IMG/VR virus record: IMGVR_UViG_3300044627_002262
Span: 1-62,281 of that record
Reading direction: 5' to 3' (one strand)
DNA length: 62,281 nt
Source: a virus
Position numbers and translations under genes: made by a program. Positions within the stretch are counted from its first letter, which is position 1. Each line of letters begins with the position of its first letter. Below, one piece after another: positions 1 to 6,705 of the stretch. The notes below the pieces were generated by a model, which had not been told where the DNA came from, searched no databases, and saw nothing but the letters and a program-made list of their open reading frames with translations.

Positions 1-111
1 AGCTGCACGAAATAGACTATGCGATATAGGCTTGCCGCTGTAGCTCTCAGCCCACAAATTTAGATTCTCGATCAGGTCTTTAATTATTACAGACTCTAGT
101 GTATCACTCAT
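1..111 (-). CDS. 5' end of coiled-coil protein (partial, cut by window edge)
   Basis: These 37 codons begin with ATG at 111 (MSDTLESVIIKDL...) and run off the left edge. They are identical to the first 37 codons of the complete gene at 61578..62204, so this is the same gene seen through the terminal redundancy and not a second copy. Its ATG overlaps the stop of the gene at 108..563 in an ATGA, exactly as at the right end. Confidence 0.85.
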   Translation of the reverse strand, partial: MSDTLESVIIKDLIENLNLWAESYSGKPISHSLFRAA

Positions 112-188
112 TTCGCTCCCTCCTTGATCTGGTCGAGTTCGGCACTGAGGATACCTTTTGCATACGAATGTTCGCCGTATATTTCTGG
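1..188. repeat. Terminal redundancy, left copy
   Basis: This stretch recurs at 62094..62281. Positions 1-127 are identical to 62094-62220; in the remaining 61 bases there are three substitutions (positions 128, 129 and 132). Both copies hold the start of one coiled-coil gene and the end of the gene before it, in the same arrangement, so the genome closes on itself. The small differences look like population variation in an assembled virus, or true terminal redundancy of a permuted molecule. An exact 127-base overlap followed by a variant extension is also what a k=127 assembly would leave. Confidence 0.9.
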
Positions 189-563
189 GGGGATTAATTT
201 AATCGCCCTCTCCGCGATGTCTCGCAGCTTGGCGTTTTGCTTCCGCACCTCGTCGCGCTCTTGCTTGTACCTACCGCACATTGCTGACCATTCGTTACGC
301 TCGCGTTCCAGTCTTGCCAGTTCCTCGGTTGTGCGCAGTTCAAGCCCAGACAATCTGTCCGCAAGTTGTGCTGCATCTGCCCTCGCCTCGTCGCGCTCGC
401 GTTCCAGTCTGCGGGAAAATTCCAAATCAACGCACGGCACTTGGTAGCCGTAATCATTTACTGCATAGATGATTGGTTGGTCATCCGTCTCTGGTGTGTT
501 TGATGGCGATGAGAAAAATCCCGCTACTGAATTTTCAGTGCCTTTGATTATTTTAATTTTCAT
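108..563 (-). CDS. Coiled-coil hypothetical protein with RERDE repeats
   Basis: A 151-residue protein of unknown function. Residues about 50-125 form a long charged coiled coil with repeated LERERDEAR / LERERNEW / KQERDEVRK units. The same RERDEAR signature fills the next gene downstream (61578..62204 across the circle junction), so the two are probably paralogues from a tandem duplication. The C-terminus (GEHSYAKGILSAELDQIKEGAK) is duplicated at the right edge with Ile changed to Leu. Its ATG overlaps the stop of 560..871 and its TGA overlaps the next ATG, placing it inside a tightly coupled early operon. No catalytic motif is visible. Confidence 0.75.
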   Translation of the reverse strand: MKIKIIKGTENSVAGFFSSPSNTPETDDQPIIYAVNDYGYQVPCVDLEFSRRLERERDEARADAAQLADRLSGLELRTTEELARLERERNEWSAMCGRYKQERDEVRKQNAKLRDIAERAIKLIPPEIYGEHSYAKGILSAELDQIKEGAK

Positions 564-871
564 ATCAATTCTTGTTGTAATTCTTCATTTTGTTTTTTAG
601 TTTGTTTTTGATTTAGCCTCCACTGTTTTGTTTGCCATTTGAGAACATCCTCTCGGATTAATTCATCTGTCATGGGATTATATATATATTTGAATCCGTT
701 GAAATTGATAGCTCCGTAGTATCTTGCGATTGACAATTGAGTCATCGACACATTGGTGACTCCGTAGGGTGAATCACGATGCAGTGGGCAATCATCGAGA
801 TCGGCAAGGATGCTTTGTTTTTTCGGTGTATCTTGCGCCTCGGAGGCAGTGTTTGGTTGTTTATCGTCCAT
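560..871 (-). CDS. Hypothetical early protein
   Basis: 103 residues. The N-terminus is polar and acidic, the middle has an aromatic-rich stretch (ARYYGAINFNGFKYIYNP), and the tail is a Gln/Lys-rich helix from about residue 78 (KWQTKQWRLNQKQTKKQNEE). No family is recognised. Its start overlaps the end of the zinc-ribbon gene at 861..1064, and its stop overlaps the start of the gene at 563, so it is translated as part of the same early operon downstream of the helicase loader. Confidence 0.7.
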   Translation of the reverse strand: MDDKQPNTASEAQDTPKKQSILADLDDCPLHRDSPYGVTNVSMTQLSIARYYGAINFNGFKYIYNPMTDELIREDVLKWQTKQWRLNQKQTKKQNEELQQELI

Positions 872-1064
872 GATGTGCAGTTTTTTTGTTTATCTTGCGT
901 GAGAACCAGTTTGGGAAGTGACCAAAGTCGCGAGGTTCAGTCACATTGTTATTTTCGCCGCATACATCGCACTTGCCGTAATGCCATGTCGCTATGCGCG
1001 GAGAACGCTTGCCATGCTTTGCACCGCATTCCCAGCAAGTCCATGAAGGGTAGTCTTTGTCCAT
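861..1064 (-). CDS. Small zinc-ribbon protein
   Basis: 67 residues when started at ATG 1064 (MDKDYPSWTC...). An open frame continues upstream, but that start would overlap the preceding gene by about 90 bases. Two CxxC knuckles, CWEC near residues 10-13 and CDVC near residues 32-35, predict one structural zinc. The rest is basic (FSRKINKKTAHHGR). Such small zinc ribbons are common in phage early operons, where they often bind nucleic acid or a host protein; no specific role can be read here. Confidence 0.7.
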   Translation of the reverse strand: MDKDYPSWTCWECGAKHGKRSPRIATWHYGKCDVCGENNNVTEPRDFGHFPNWFSRKINKKTAHHGR

Positions 1065-1065
1065 A

Positions 1066-1290
1066 TTAGTCGCTCCAGCAGTCAAATGACCCGTCATAGG
1101 TGTATGGTGATTTGCTTGTCTCGCCGAATGTGAAGGACTGCCCACCGAATCCATGCAGTCCTGCCAGTTCAGCTACAATCTTTTTGTTAAGAGGTTGTGC
1201 TGAAGTGATCGTAAAATCCCCCCAGTCATGGGTTCCTCTGTCGTTTGATTTGATCTCACCAGTGATGGTGATCGTGTTATTTATTTTCAT
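1066..1290 (-). CDS. Hypothetical early protein
   Basis: 74 residues with predicted beta-strand character (NTITITGEIKSN...FTITSAQPL) and a Gly/Phe-rich centre (LHGFGGQSFTFGET). The family is not recognised. The leader is the A/T-rich type seen at many early genes (reverse of tttatttatctttta) with no Shine-Dalgarno site. It follows the DnaC-like gene by one base. Confidence 0.65.
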   Translation of the reverse strand: MKINNTITITGEIKSNDRGTHDWGDFTITSAQPLNKKIVAELAGLHGFGGQSFTFGETSKSPYTYDGSFDCWSD

Positions 1291-1291
1291 T

Positions 1292-1987
1292 TTATTTATC
1301 TTTTACTATTGTACTGAAGTCCTTAATTCTTCTCATAATTGCACTGCCTCGGTCTTCTGAAAGCATTGCAACGATTTGGTTCCCGCTTGAGTTTGAAGTG
1401 ACGATTGTCGGGAGCAGGTTTTGTGTCCTGTTCTCCAATAGGTCAAATAACTCTAACTCTGCTCGTTCTGTCATTTTTTGTTTTCCGAGGTCATCGAGTA
1501 GAAGCAGTTTGATTCGGCGGCATTTGTCCATTGCCTCCTCGGCTAATGCTCTCTGTTTTGACTCGGAGTGCCACTGCTCGCCAGCAAATCGGGAGAATTC
1601 AGTGCAGGTTAATCCGTAGACTGAAGTGCCTGCAAAGTGTTCTCTGCGAAGAAGCCACCATGCTGCACGGGTCTTGCCAGTCCCCGGCGTTCCTTGCATG
1701 AACAATCCAGTTGGTGAGTATTGCCATGCTTGGACTGCATCGCTGAATGCCCCGTGGATGCGTTTTAAATCGCTTTCCCGATACAGAGGTGGGCAGATTG
1801 ATTCAAACGCGCAGGAAAGGCGATTCTGGCGATTTGCGGCGGCATCTGCATCTGCCTTCATCTCCTGTTTTGTGGCACAGTCATCGCAGATGACCGATAG
1901 GTTGAGCTTTCTGCCTGCAACAACCAGTTCAGGGATGGTCATTGCTTCAAAGCAAATGGCGCATGAATGTATTTCAAGTGTTGTCAT
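1292..1987 (-). CDS. DnaC-like AAA+ helicase loader with N-terminal zinc knuckles
   Basis: 231 residues from ATG 1987; the open frame extends to 2050 but that overlaps the preceding gene. Two Cys pairs (C9/C12 and C34/C37) form a probable zinc knuckle. They are followed by an AAA+ ATPase core with Walker A GTPGTGKT (99-106), Walker B LLLLDDLGK (161-169) and a sensor-like TIVTSNSS segment. DnaC/DnaI/lambda-P-type loaders deliver the host replicative helicase to the phage origin. The gene lies directly after a lambda-O-like initiator that contains the candidate origin, and no phage helicase is visible, so the likely partner is host DnaB. IstB-type transposition ATPases share the fold, but there is no transposase. 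Confidence 0.85.
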   Translation of the reverse strand: MTTLEIHSCAICFEAMTIPELVVAGRKLNLSVICDDCATKQEMKADADAAANRQNRLSCAFESICPPLYRESDLKRIHGAFSDAVQAWQYSPTGLFMQGTPGTGKTRAAWWLLRREHFAGTSVYGLTCTEFSRFAGEQWHSESKQRALAEEAMDKCRRIKLLLLDDLGKQKMTERAELELFDLLENRTQNLLPTIVTSNSSGNQIVAMLSEDRGSAIMRRIKDFSTIVKDK

Positions 1988-1991
1988 ATGT

Positions 1992-2717
1992 TTAGTCCCA
2001 TCCCCATTCGCTCTTAACTTCAGGTTTGGAAGGAAGCGTGACAGGAACAACCCGATTCAGCCAACCAATGATGAACTTGCGAGTCATGTCTCGTTTGTTG
2101 TTTTCGCACCATGCCTGCATCTTGCCGAGTTCGGAATCAAGGTTGATGTCAGGGTAGTGCCGCTTGAGGTCTGCAAGCCATTCGGAATCGACTTGTTTTT
2201 GCTCACGCTTCTTCCTTGGCTTTTCAACCTCGTCATTTTTTTCTGCGTCACTGTTACTTAATATAGCGTTAGCTATATTAATAGAAGATGAAGATGAAGA
2301 TGTAATGTTGCCCAATGGTTGCAAGGGTGGTTGCAAGGGTGGTTGCGCCACCCTTGACTTGCGTAACTCGGCAGATTTCTTTCCGCCTTCGCTCGATTTC
2401 TCCTTCCATTTGAATTGTTTGCTACGCTCTTCCTCCAAACGCTCATGAACAAGAATTGTGCCTCCGCTCAAGGGTGCTACCAAGGGTGGTTGCAAGGGTG
2501 GTTGGAACATGGTTAGTACCCTGCTTGCAAGGGTGGTTGAAGCACCCTTGCCTATGAGTCGTGCAACTGCTTCAGGATCAGCAGGTACAGAACCATGCTG
2601 CCAGCAGTATGCCAGCAAACGGATGTATGCGCCTTCCTCCTCCAGAGTCATCAGAGAGACTCGCTGGCTACCCAACCAATCGCTGGGGTAGAATTGAAAT
2701 GCTGGTGATTTATTCAT
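1992..2717 (-). CDS. Replication initiator-like protein (DUF1376/YdaU type, lambda O analogue)
   Basis: 241 residues. The first 70 (MNKSPAFQFYPSDWLG...EEGAYIRLLAYCWQHGSVP) match the DUF1376 N-terminal domain of phage and prophage replication proteins, a winged-helix-like module. The middle has QPPLQPPL repeats at about 73-81 and 121-131 and a serine run; the C-terminus (DSEWLADLKRHYPDINLDSELGKMQAWCENN) looks like a second helical DNA-binding unit. In lambdoid phages this gene precedes the helicase loader and carries the origin inside its coding sequence, and the same layout is seen here with an internal iteron-like array at 2322-2550. The role is inferred from domain and neighbours. It overlaps the upstream glycosyltransferase by 8 bases. 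Confidence 0.8.
   Translation of the reverse strand: MNKSPAFQFYPSDWLGSQRVSLMTLEEEGAYIRLLAYCWQHGSVPADPEAVARLIGKGASTTLASRVLTMFQPPLQPPLVAPLSGGTILVHERLEEERSKQFKWKEKSSEGGKKSAELRKSRVAQPPLQPPLQPLGNITSSSSSSINIANAILSNSDAEKNDEVEKPRKKREQKQVDSEWLADLKRHYPDINLDSELGKMQAWCENNKRDMTRKFIIGWLNRVVPVTLPSKPEVKSEWGWD
2258..2281. repeat. AT-rich perfect dyad beside the iteron array
   Basis: TTAATATAGC (2258-2267) and GCTATATTAA (2272-2281) form a perfect 10-base inverted repeat around GTTA, inside the O-like gene. It is followed by three GAAGATG-type direct repeats up to about 2302. In lambda-type origins an AT-rich segment that melts easily lies beside the iterons, and this element is in the equivalent position. 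A local role in translation is possible but less likely within a coding region. Confidence 0.6.
2322..2550. other. Candidate replication origin: iteron-like array
   Basis: The 12-mer CAAGGGTGGTTG occurs intact at 2322, 2334, 2481, 2493 and 2528, and as CAAGGGTG plus a degenerate end at 2469. Inverted CACCCTTG units lie at 2349-2356 and 2543-2550. Copies are spaced 12 bases apart (2322/2334 and 2469/2481/2493) and two pairs form dyads (2334-2342 with 2348-2356; 2528-2535 with 2543-2550). The 12-mer is read as QPPL in most copies but in another frame (STTLA) at 2528, so DNA rather than protein is conserved. Position in an initiator gene next to an AT-rich dyad resembles lambda ori. Confidence 0.7.
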
Positions 2718-3720
2718 GTATTCCCAAAAAGTTTTTTATCCCAGAGATCACTGATTTTTTCTCTGCAATAATAATGTCGTGCAATTTTCGTTGTGAAGAA
2801 ATTATTTCTTCATGGTTTAACGAATCGATGTATTCATTAAGATTCTGCTTGAAGCAATCTTCAGGGAGGATTGCTTTCGAGTTTAAAGTATATCCACTTT
2901 TATTTATGGTTTGAATTGTATTCGGAGCAAACAGGCATCCAACATCGCACATTAGTGCTTCGTAAAACCTATTCGCCATGAATGCAAAGTTATCGTGAGT
3001 ATGCTTGTCCTCGATGTACAAACTGTATTTATAATTGCGAAGTGATTCTCTTCCAATCTCCCAACTTAATGTATTTGTGCATTTAGAAGTGCATCCAAGA
3101 TCAAGCAACTTCTTCCAGTGCTTGCTGCTGGTCGAAACAGTTAATCCAGAGTGCAAATATTTTTGGAAATCATCAGACCTGTGCTTTCTGTATGTTCCAT
3201 AATATATTATACGCTCTTTTTCGTTTTCTATCATGTCTTTCTTAACTTCAATATCATTCCTGAAAATAAGGCAGTTTAAATTGCAGGTATGCCATTTATC
3301 GATAAAGTTGTTCAGTTTTTTATCAGCAATGTTCTTGCTCAAAATCCAATGTCTGTATCCTGACCTTGGGTTATTGCATATCATGTCGTAACTTCTATGC
3401 TTCTCTGTAATCGCATATCTCAACAACTGGTTGTCCTCAAGATCGTGATCGTTTACCAACCAAACCAACCTTGCATCAGGATTATTATCAATGAACTGCC
3501 TGTATAACTTGTGCGGCATATATGGAGATGCGTAGCAGCAAATTATAACATCATATTTATTCGCTATTAATTTATAGAATGCATATTCTCCATCACATAA
3601 ATCTGCATTCAATTCATTTTTAAGTATTATAGAATTTCTGCAATGCACGATTGATGTATCCGAATAGTTTTCGCACAAAGGTTTTGATTTAGAGGTAGCT
3701 TCAATAATTAGAATTTTCAT
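2710..3720 (-). CDS. Glycosyltransferase-like protein (GT-B type)
   Basis: 336 residues from ATG 3720 (MKILIIEAT...). The N-terminal half has Rossmann-like strands (YDVIICCYASPYMP, ARLVWLVNDHDLED). The C-terminal half carries a second sugar-nucleotide-type domain (ERIIYYGTYRKHRSDDFQKY, then KYSLYIEDKHTHDNFAFMANRFYEALMC), the usual layout of GT-B transferases such as phage DNA glucosyltransferases. The gene is visibly more AT-rich than its neighbours, suggesting later acquisition. It sits between nuclease/RecT and the O-like initiator, so a DNA-base substrate is possible, but there is no visible enzyme making a modified nucleotide. Acceptor and sugar are unknown. Confidence 0.6.
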   Translation of the reverse strand: MKILIIEATSKSKPLCENYSDTSIVHCRNSIILKNELNADLCDGEYAFYKLIANKYDVIICCYASPYMPHKLYRQFIDNNPDARLVWLVNDHDLEDNQLLRYAITEKHRSYDMICNNPRSGYRHWILSKNIADKKLNNFIDKWHTCNLNCLIFRNDIEVKKDMIENEKERIIYYGTYRKHRSDDFQKYLHSGLTVSTSSKHWKKLLDLGCTSKCTNTLSWEIGRESLRNYKYSLYIEDKHTHDNFAFMANRFYEALMCDVGCLFAPNTIQTINKSGYTLNSKAILPEDCFKQNLNEYIDSLNHEEIISSQRKLHDIIIAEKKSVISGIKNFLGIHE

Positions 3721-4045
3721 CAGCAACACTCTTCTTGGTTTGAAATATGCCTTCCAAATCATTCTCCTGCTCCATGATCAGGCGAGCATAGCAAGCCCGA
3801 AAATCATTGGAGAGTTTGTATGGTTCTTCCGAATTGGTAGCCATGTAGTAATTCCAACGCAGTACTTCGTAGAGCATGGCAATGCCAAGTTTTGCGTCTG
3901 GTTGACGCTGGCGAAACTGCCTCGCCAACACAACCAGTGAGTCGTACACCTGTGGATTCCCAGCATGGAATCTGGCAAACCTCGCAGGGATGGAATCGTC
4001 CTCTACCTCTGGAAGGTCGAAGTCGATTTCGAGTTGATCTATCAT
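3701..4045 (-). CDS. Hypothetical early protein
   Basis: 114 residues, predominantly helical, with an acidic N-terminus (MIDQLEIDFDLPEVEDDSIP) and a conserved-looking centre (ARFHAGNPQVYDSLVVLARQ...LGIAMLYEVLRWNYYM...KLSNDFRACYARLIM). Proteins of this pattern are found beside phage recombination genes, but I cannot assign a function. The leader is the A/T-rich AATAAATAAATATAT type without Shine-Dalgarno. The end overlaps the start of the glycosyltransferase by 20 bases. Confidence 0.75.
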   Translation of the reverse strand: MIDQLEIDFDLPEVEDDSIPARFARFHAGNPQVYDSLVVLARQFRQRQPDAKLGIAMLYEVLRWNYYMATNSEEPYKLSNDFRACYARLIMEQENDLEGIFQTKKSVADENSNY

Positions 4046-4069
4046 ATATATATTTATTTATTGCTCTGC

Positions 4070-5071
4070 CTATTTCTTCGACTCTGTGAGTCGAGCGTTG
4101 TTTTTAGTGTAGATTGCCTGCTCTGCCTGCGGGAAGTATCCGCGAGGTTCTGCCCACTCGCGTAGAGTCTCTCCTTTAATGTCATCGCCAATGAGTCTGG
4201 CGATTTCGAGGTAGGTAGCCTGTGTAGCTTGTGCTGCCTCGGCAACGACAGCAATCGGGAATGTCTCGCTATCCTTCACCTTGATCATGCGGAACCCGTT
4301 CACGGGAGTTCCTGCCTCAAGCTGACGCTTTGCCTCGTCCTTTGCCCAGTCCCATAGTTCCTTCTTGAAAACATTAGCCTTCTTCAAGAATGCTCCAAGT
4401 CTGGCAGGGTCTGCCGACAACTCGGCCTTGATGGTATCAATTGATACCTCCTGCGACACGATTGCCTGCGTCTCGGTGACTGGGCCTACGACCTCAACAC
4501 AAGTCGAGCGATTTTTACACCACCCGCAGTACTGGCAACTCTCTGGCTTTTTGTTCGGGTCGGTAGCTTTTGCCAAAATTCGTTCAACGATTGCCTTTGC
4601 TTCCAGAAGGGTGAAGTGATGGGTAACCACTGTCCTCTGGTCAGTGAATAGCAGGTGGAATGTCCACTCGTCTGCGAATTCGCGTTCCATGTTCCCGTAG
4701 GAGTATGCTGCCGCCTGCGCCTCGTAATCGTATATCTGCCCTGTCTTGAAATCGAACGAAGTGCAAATCCGAGATGCTCTGGCATCCTCGGTTCCTTCAT
4801 GCGTCATGCCCGGCGTTACGACCTTGAGCTTGGCTTCGTCGGTCTCGACATTCGCTCCATTGGCGAGTCGCAGGAGTTCCTCAACCCCCCAGAGTGCGGC
4901 ATCAATGTCCCGTTGTTCTGTCAGGTCATTGATTGCCGATTTATCTCCAGCGAGCATCCTGCGTTGCACCCCGTCAATTTTGATCCCCCTGCCTGCCGCA
5001 GGGTTTTTACCCCCTGCGGACTCGAAACAAGGACAAGCATCGAGCTTTGGTAGCGATGAGTGCCTGATCAC
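4070..5071 (-). CDS. PD-(D/E)XK nuclease with four-Cys cluster (Cas4/RecB-like)
   Basis: 333 residues. The nuclease signature is DFKTG (D107, K109) followed by YEAQAAAY (Q119). A Cys set of C13/C15 at the N-terminus and CQYCGWCKNRSTC (C179, C182, C185, C191) matches the iron-sulphur staple of Cas4, AddB and phage RecB-type exonucleases. Its ATG overlaps the RecT stop (5068), so it is the probable exonuclease partner of the annealase, resecting dsDNA ends to give RecT its single-stranded substrate. No CRISPR array is present, so a Cas4 adaptation role is unlikely. Confidence 0.8.
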   Translation of the reverse strand: MIRHSSLPKLDACPCFESAGGKNPAAGRGIKIDGVQRRMLAGDKSAINDLTEQRDIDAALWGVEELLRLANGANVETDEAKLKVVTPGMTHEGTEDARASRICTSFDFKTGQIYDYEAQAAAYSYGNMEREFADEWTFHLLFTDQRTVVTHHFTLLEAKAIVERILAKATDPNKKPESCQYCGWCKNRSTCVEVVGPVTETQAIVSQEVSIDTIKAELSADPARLGAFLKKANVFKKELWDWAKDEAKRQLEAGTPVNGFRMIKVKDSETFPIAVVAEAAQATQATYLEIARLIGDDIKGETLREWAEPRGYFPQAEQAIYTKNNARLTESKK

Positions 5072-5886
5072 TTGATTGCCTCCAGTGCTGCGCCAACGAA
5101 CTTCTCTGGCGTTGCCTTGATGCGAGTGAGAAGGTCTCCCTCTTCAAGGTCGCGCCATGTCTGTCCCTCGGCAATCTTCGACTTTTCGATCAAGAATGCA
5201 TTTACTGCCGCCTCGTTTGCCGATAGCAGACCCTGCCAGTCTGTGTCCTCGACAACCTCTGCTACCTCGGCTGGAGTCGGTACTACCTCGACCACTGCCT
5301 CGACTACCTCGGTTGTCTCGACCAGTGCTGGTGCTGGTTCCGATTTCTTACGCTTTGGCTTGTCCTCTGCTGGAGTCGCAACAACTGCAACAGGTGCTGA
5401 TGGAGCGAAGTCCTGAACTTCTTCGGGAGTATAAAATCCCTGCAATACTGCTGGGTATACGCCGCGCACTCCGTCAGAGATAACACGGGCGCGGAGCATC
5501 TGCCTTGGGTATTTTTTCCAGTTATCTTTACCACCAAGACCTGCCGCTTTAGCGCGATTCATGTCCCAGTCCACCTTGAGACTGCCGCCAGAAGGGTGGG
5601 AGAATGTACCGCTGACGCATTCGTCGGTGTACTCATGCCATTCCACCTTGCCATTGGCCGACTGGAAGCGAGCGAGGATTGCGTCTGCCTTCAAAGCTGG
5701 GCGACCCTGAATAATATGGTACTCGCTGGCTACAGTGCCGGGGTGACGACCCTCTGCCTGCGCGATAATCATTAGACTGACTGCCTCTTCGATCTTGCGG
5801 ATACCGAAAAGACCTGATTTGACGAAGTGGTTTGCCATGATTTCCAGTTCGGAAATCGGTTGCTGGGATTGTACTGCGAGTTGCAT
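5068..5886 (-). CDS. recT: RecT family single-strand annealing protein
   Basis: 272 residues. The first 175 show the RecT core: ELEIMANHFVKSGLF, EEAVSLMIIAQAEGRHP, a substrate-like YHIIQGRPALKADAIL segment, and WKKYPRQMLRARVISDGVRGVYP. The rest is a low-complexity Ala/Val/Glu/Pro linker (PAPALVETTEVVEAVVEV) and a helical tail. RecT anneals single strands during phage recombination and replication. It is coupled to the nuclease gene downstream; an SSB-like protein is at 59884..60450. The start is preceded by an A/T-rich AAAATAGAAAAAATAAATAA leader. Confidence 0.88.
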   Translation of the reverse strand: MQLAVQSQQPISELEIMANHFVKSGLFGIRKIEEAVSLMIIAQAEGRHPGTVASEYHIIQGRPALKADAILARFQSANGKVEWHEYTDECVSGTFSHPSGGSLKVDWDMNRAKAAGLGGKDNWKKYPRQMLRARVISDGVRGVYPAVLQGFYTPEEVQDFAPSAPVAVVATPAEDKPKRKKSEPAPALVETTEVVEAVVEVVPTPAEVAEVVEDTDWQGLLSANEAAVNAFLIEKSKIAEGQTWRDLEEGDLLTRIKATPEKFVGAALEAIK

Positions 5887-6033
5887 TTATTTATTTTTTC
5901 TATTTTGGTTGGTTTGTTTTGGTGGATAGACAGTGCTGCGAAACTTCGGAGCAATGTCTGGTAGTCTGCGAATGATTCGCAGGTATGCTTCTGGAGGGAG
6001 ACAGGTCTGGTGGTTGCGTTCGGTTGCGCTCAC
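5887..6033 (-). CDS. Small hypothetical protein, GTG start
   Basis: 48 residues (MSATERNHQTCLPPEAYLRIIRRLPDIAPK...) from GTG 6033, which overlaps the TGA of the upstream membrane peptide (GTGA). It ends directly against the recT ATG, and its last codons form the A/T-rich recT leader. Basic and proline-containing, with no recognised family. The coupling and lack of any other use for the stretch support it, but it is short. Confidence 0.45.
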   Translation of the reverse strand: MSATERNHQTCLPPEAYLRIIRRLPDIAPKFRSTVYPPKQTNQNRKNK

Positions 6034-6152
6034 TTGTTCCCTCCTATGGTAAGGAGGGTGGTGAGTATCAGTAGAAGTCCTACTGGGCCGAAAATTTTGA
6101 CTGCCTCCCAGCAGTGCTGGAGCGTTACAGTCAGGGGAATTTCAATGTTCAT
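6030..6152 (-). CDS. Small single-pass membrane protein
   Basis: 40 residues (MNIEIPLTVTLQHCWEAVKI, then FGPVGLLLILTTLLTIGG and NK). Residues about 21-38 form one hydrophobic membrane segment. The ATG lies about 8 bases downstream of the -10 of the promoter-like element at 6160..6188, so its mRNA would be almost leaderless. It overlaps the next GTG. Function unknown; early location argues against a holin. Confidence 0.55.
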   Translation of the reverse strand: MNIEIPLTVTLQHCWEAVKIFGPVGLLLILTTLLTIGGNK

Positions 6153-6159
6153 ATTGGTC

Positions 6160-6188
6160 AATATCGAGCAGGTTGGGTTTTGCGTCAA
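6160..6188 (-). promoter_or_regulatory. Conserved early promoter/operator element, copy D
   Basis: On the minus strand TTGACG (6188-6183) is followed by a 17-base spacer containing AACCCAACCTGCT and then GATATT (6165-6160). Upstream is an A/T-rich ATAAAAAATATTA stretch. The block TTGnn...AACCCAA(G/C)C plus AT-rich upstream sequence recurs at 7940, 10160 and 10785, always between genes. This copy is the most divergent in its -10. It would drive the membrane peptide, recT and nuclease. Confidence 0.55.
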
Positions 6189-6197
6189 TAATATTTT

Positions 6198-6446
6198 TTA
6201 TAGCCACTCGTTGGTCGCCAGACCCTGTGCCAATGCCCATCTGGTGAGGTCTGCCGTGTTTCTGAATCCGTATTTTTTGTGCAAGTGATCGCGATGTTTT
6301 TCGACAGTCTTGATGCTGATACCGAGACCAGCACCTACCTCTGCATTGGTGAATCCGCTGGCGATTAAGCCTGCAACTTCGCGTTCCCGTGGAGATGCTG
6401 GATTGTGATTTTCTGGAGCGAATAATTTTTGAATGAGATTTTTCAT
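6198..6446 (-). CDS. Stand-alone LuxR/GerE-type HTH regulator
   Basis: 82 residues from ATG 6446 (MKNLIQKLFAPENHN...). Residues about 20-75 are a complete LuxR-type four-helix DNA-binding domain: PREREVAGLIASGFTNAEVGAGLGISIKTVEKHRDHLHKKY, interrupted here only for naming, with the typical NAEVGAGLGIS-TVEKH recognition helix. There is no receiver or autoinducer domain, so it acts like GerE, as a constitutive DNA binder. ATGA overlap with 6443..6661 fixes the start. Its gene lies directly before promoter copy D; it is the best candidate to read the repeated operator elements. Confidence 0.85.
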   Translation of the reverse strand: MKNLIQKLFAPENHNPASPREREVAGLIASGFTNAEVGAGLGISIKTVEKHRDHLHKKYGFRNTADLTRWALAQGLATNEWL

Positions 6447-6661
6447 TTTGTGATGTTGATTGGAGTTACGATTCCGTTTTTTTGAGACGCGAGTTCCTGT
6501 GCATTTTTTAAATCCTGAACAACGATTTCCTCGCACGGGGCGAGGTGATAAACTCGCCTGAAACGATTCTCTGTTGTCCATGCTTCGTACTCGCAATCTT
6601 TCGTTACAACTGCCCACCCGCTATCGCAGGTTGCGTCTTTGTCGTTGAGTTCTTCATTCAT
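6443..6661 (-). CDS. Hypothetical early protein
   Basis: 72 residues, with two or three cysteines (ATCDSGW, KDCEYEAW, APCEEIVV) and mixed alpha/beta pattern. Family not recognised. Coupled by ATGA overlap to the LuxR-type gene downstream, which suggests a shared regulatory role, but this is only positional. Confidence 0.65.
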   Translation of the reverse strand: MNEELNDKDATCDSGWAVVTKDCEYEAWTTENRFRRVYHLAPCEEIVVQDLKNAQELASQKNGIVTPINITK

Positions 6662-6673
6662 GGTGATGGTAGA

Positions 6674-6695
6674 GGCGAGGGATTGCTCCCTCGCC
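6674..6695 (-). terminator. Perfect intercistronic hairpin without U-tract
   Basis: GGCGAGGGA (6674-6682) and TCCCTCGCC (6687-6695) form a perfect 9-base stem with a TTGC loop, directly after the DUF932-like gene. There is no T-run on the minus strand, so it may protect or attenuate the transcript instead of being an intrinsic terminator. Confidence 0.5.
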
Positions 6696-6705
6696 CCTGA
6701 TTTAA

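Noticed and set aside
2322-2550. CRISPR-like array
   Set aside because: Units are 12 bases, directly adjoining without spacers, inverted in part, and lie in a coding gene; the origin interpretation fits better.
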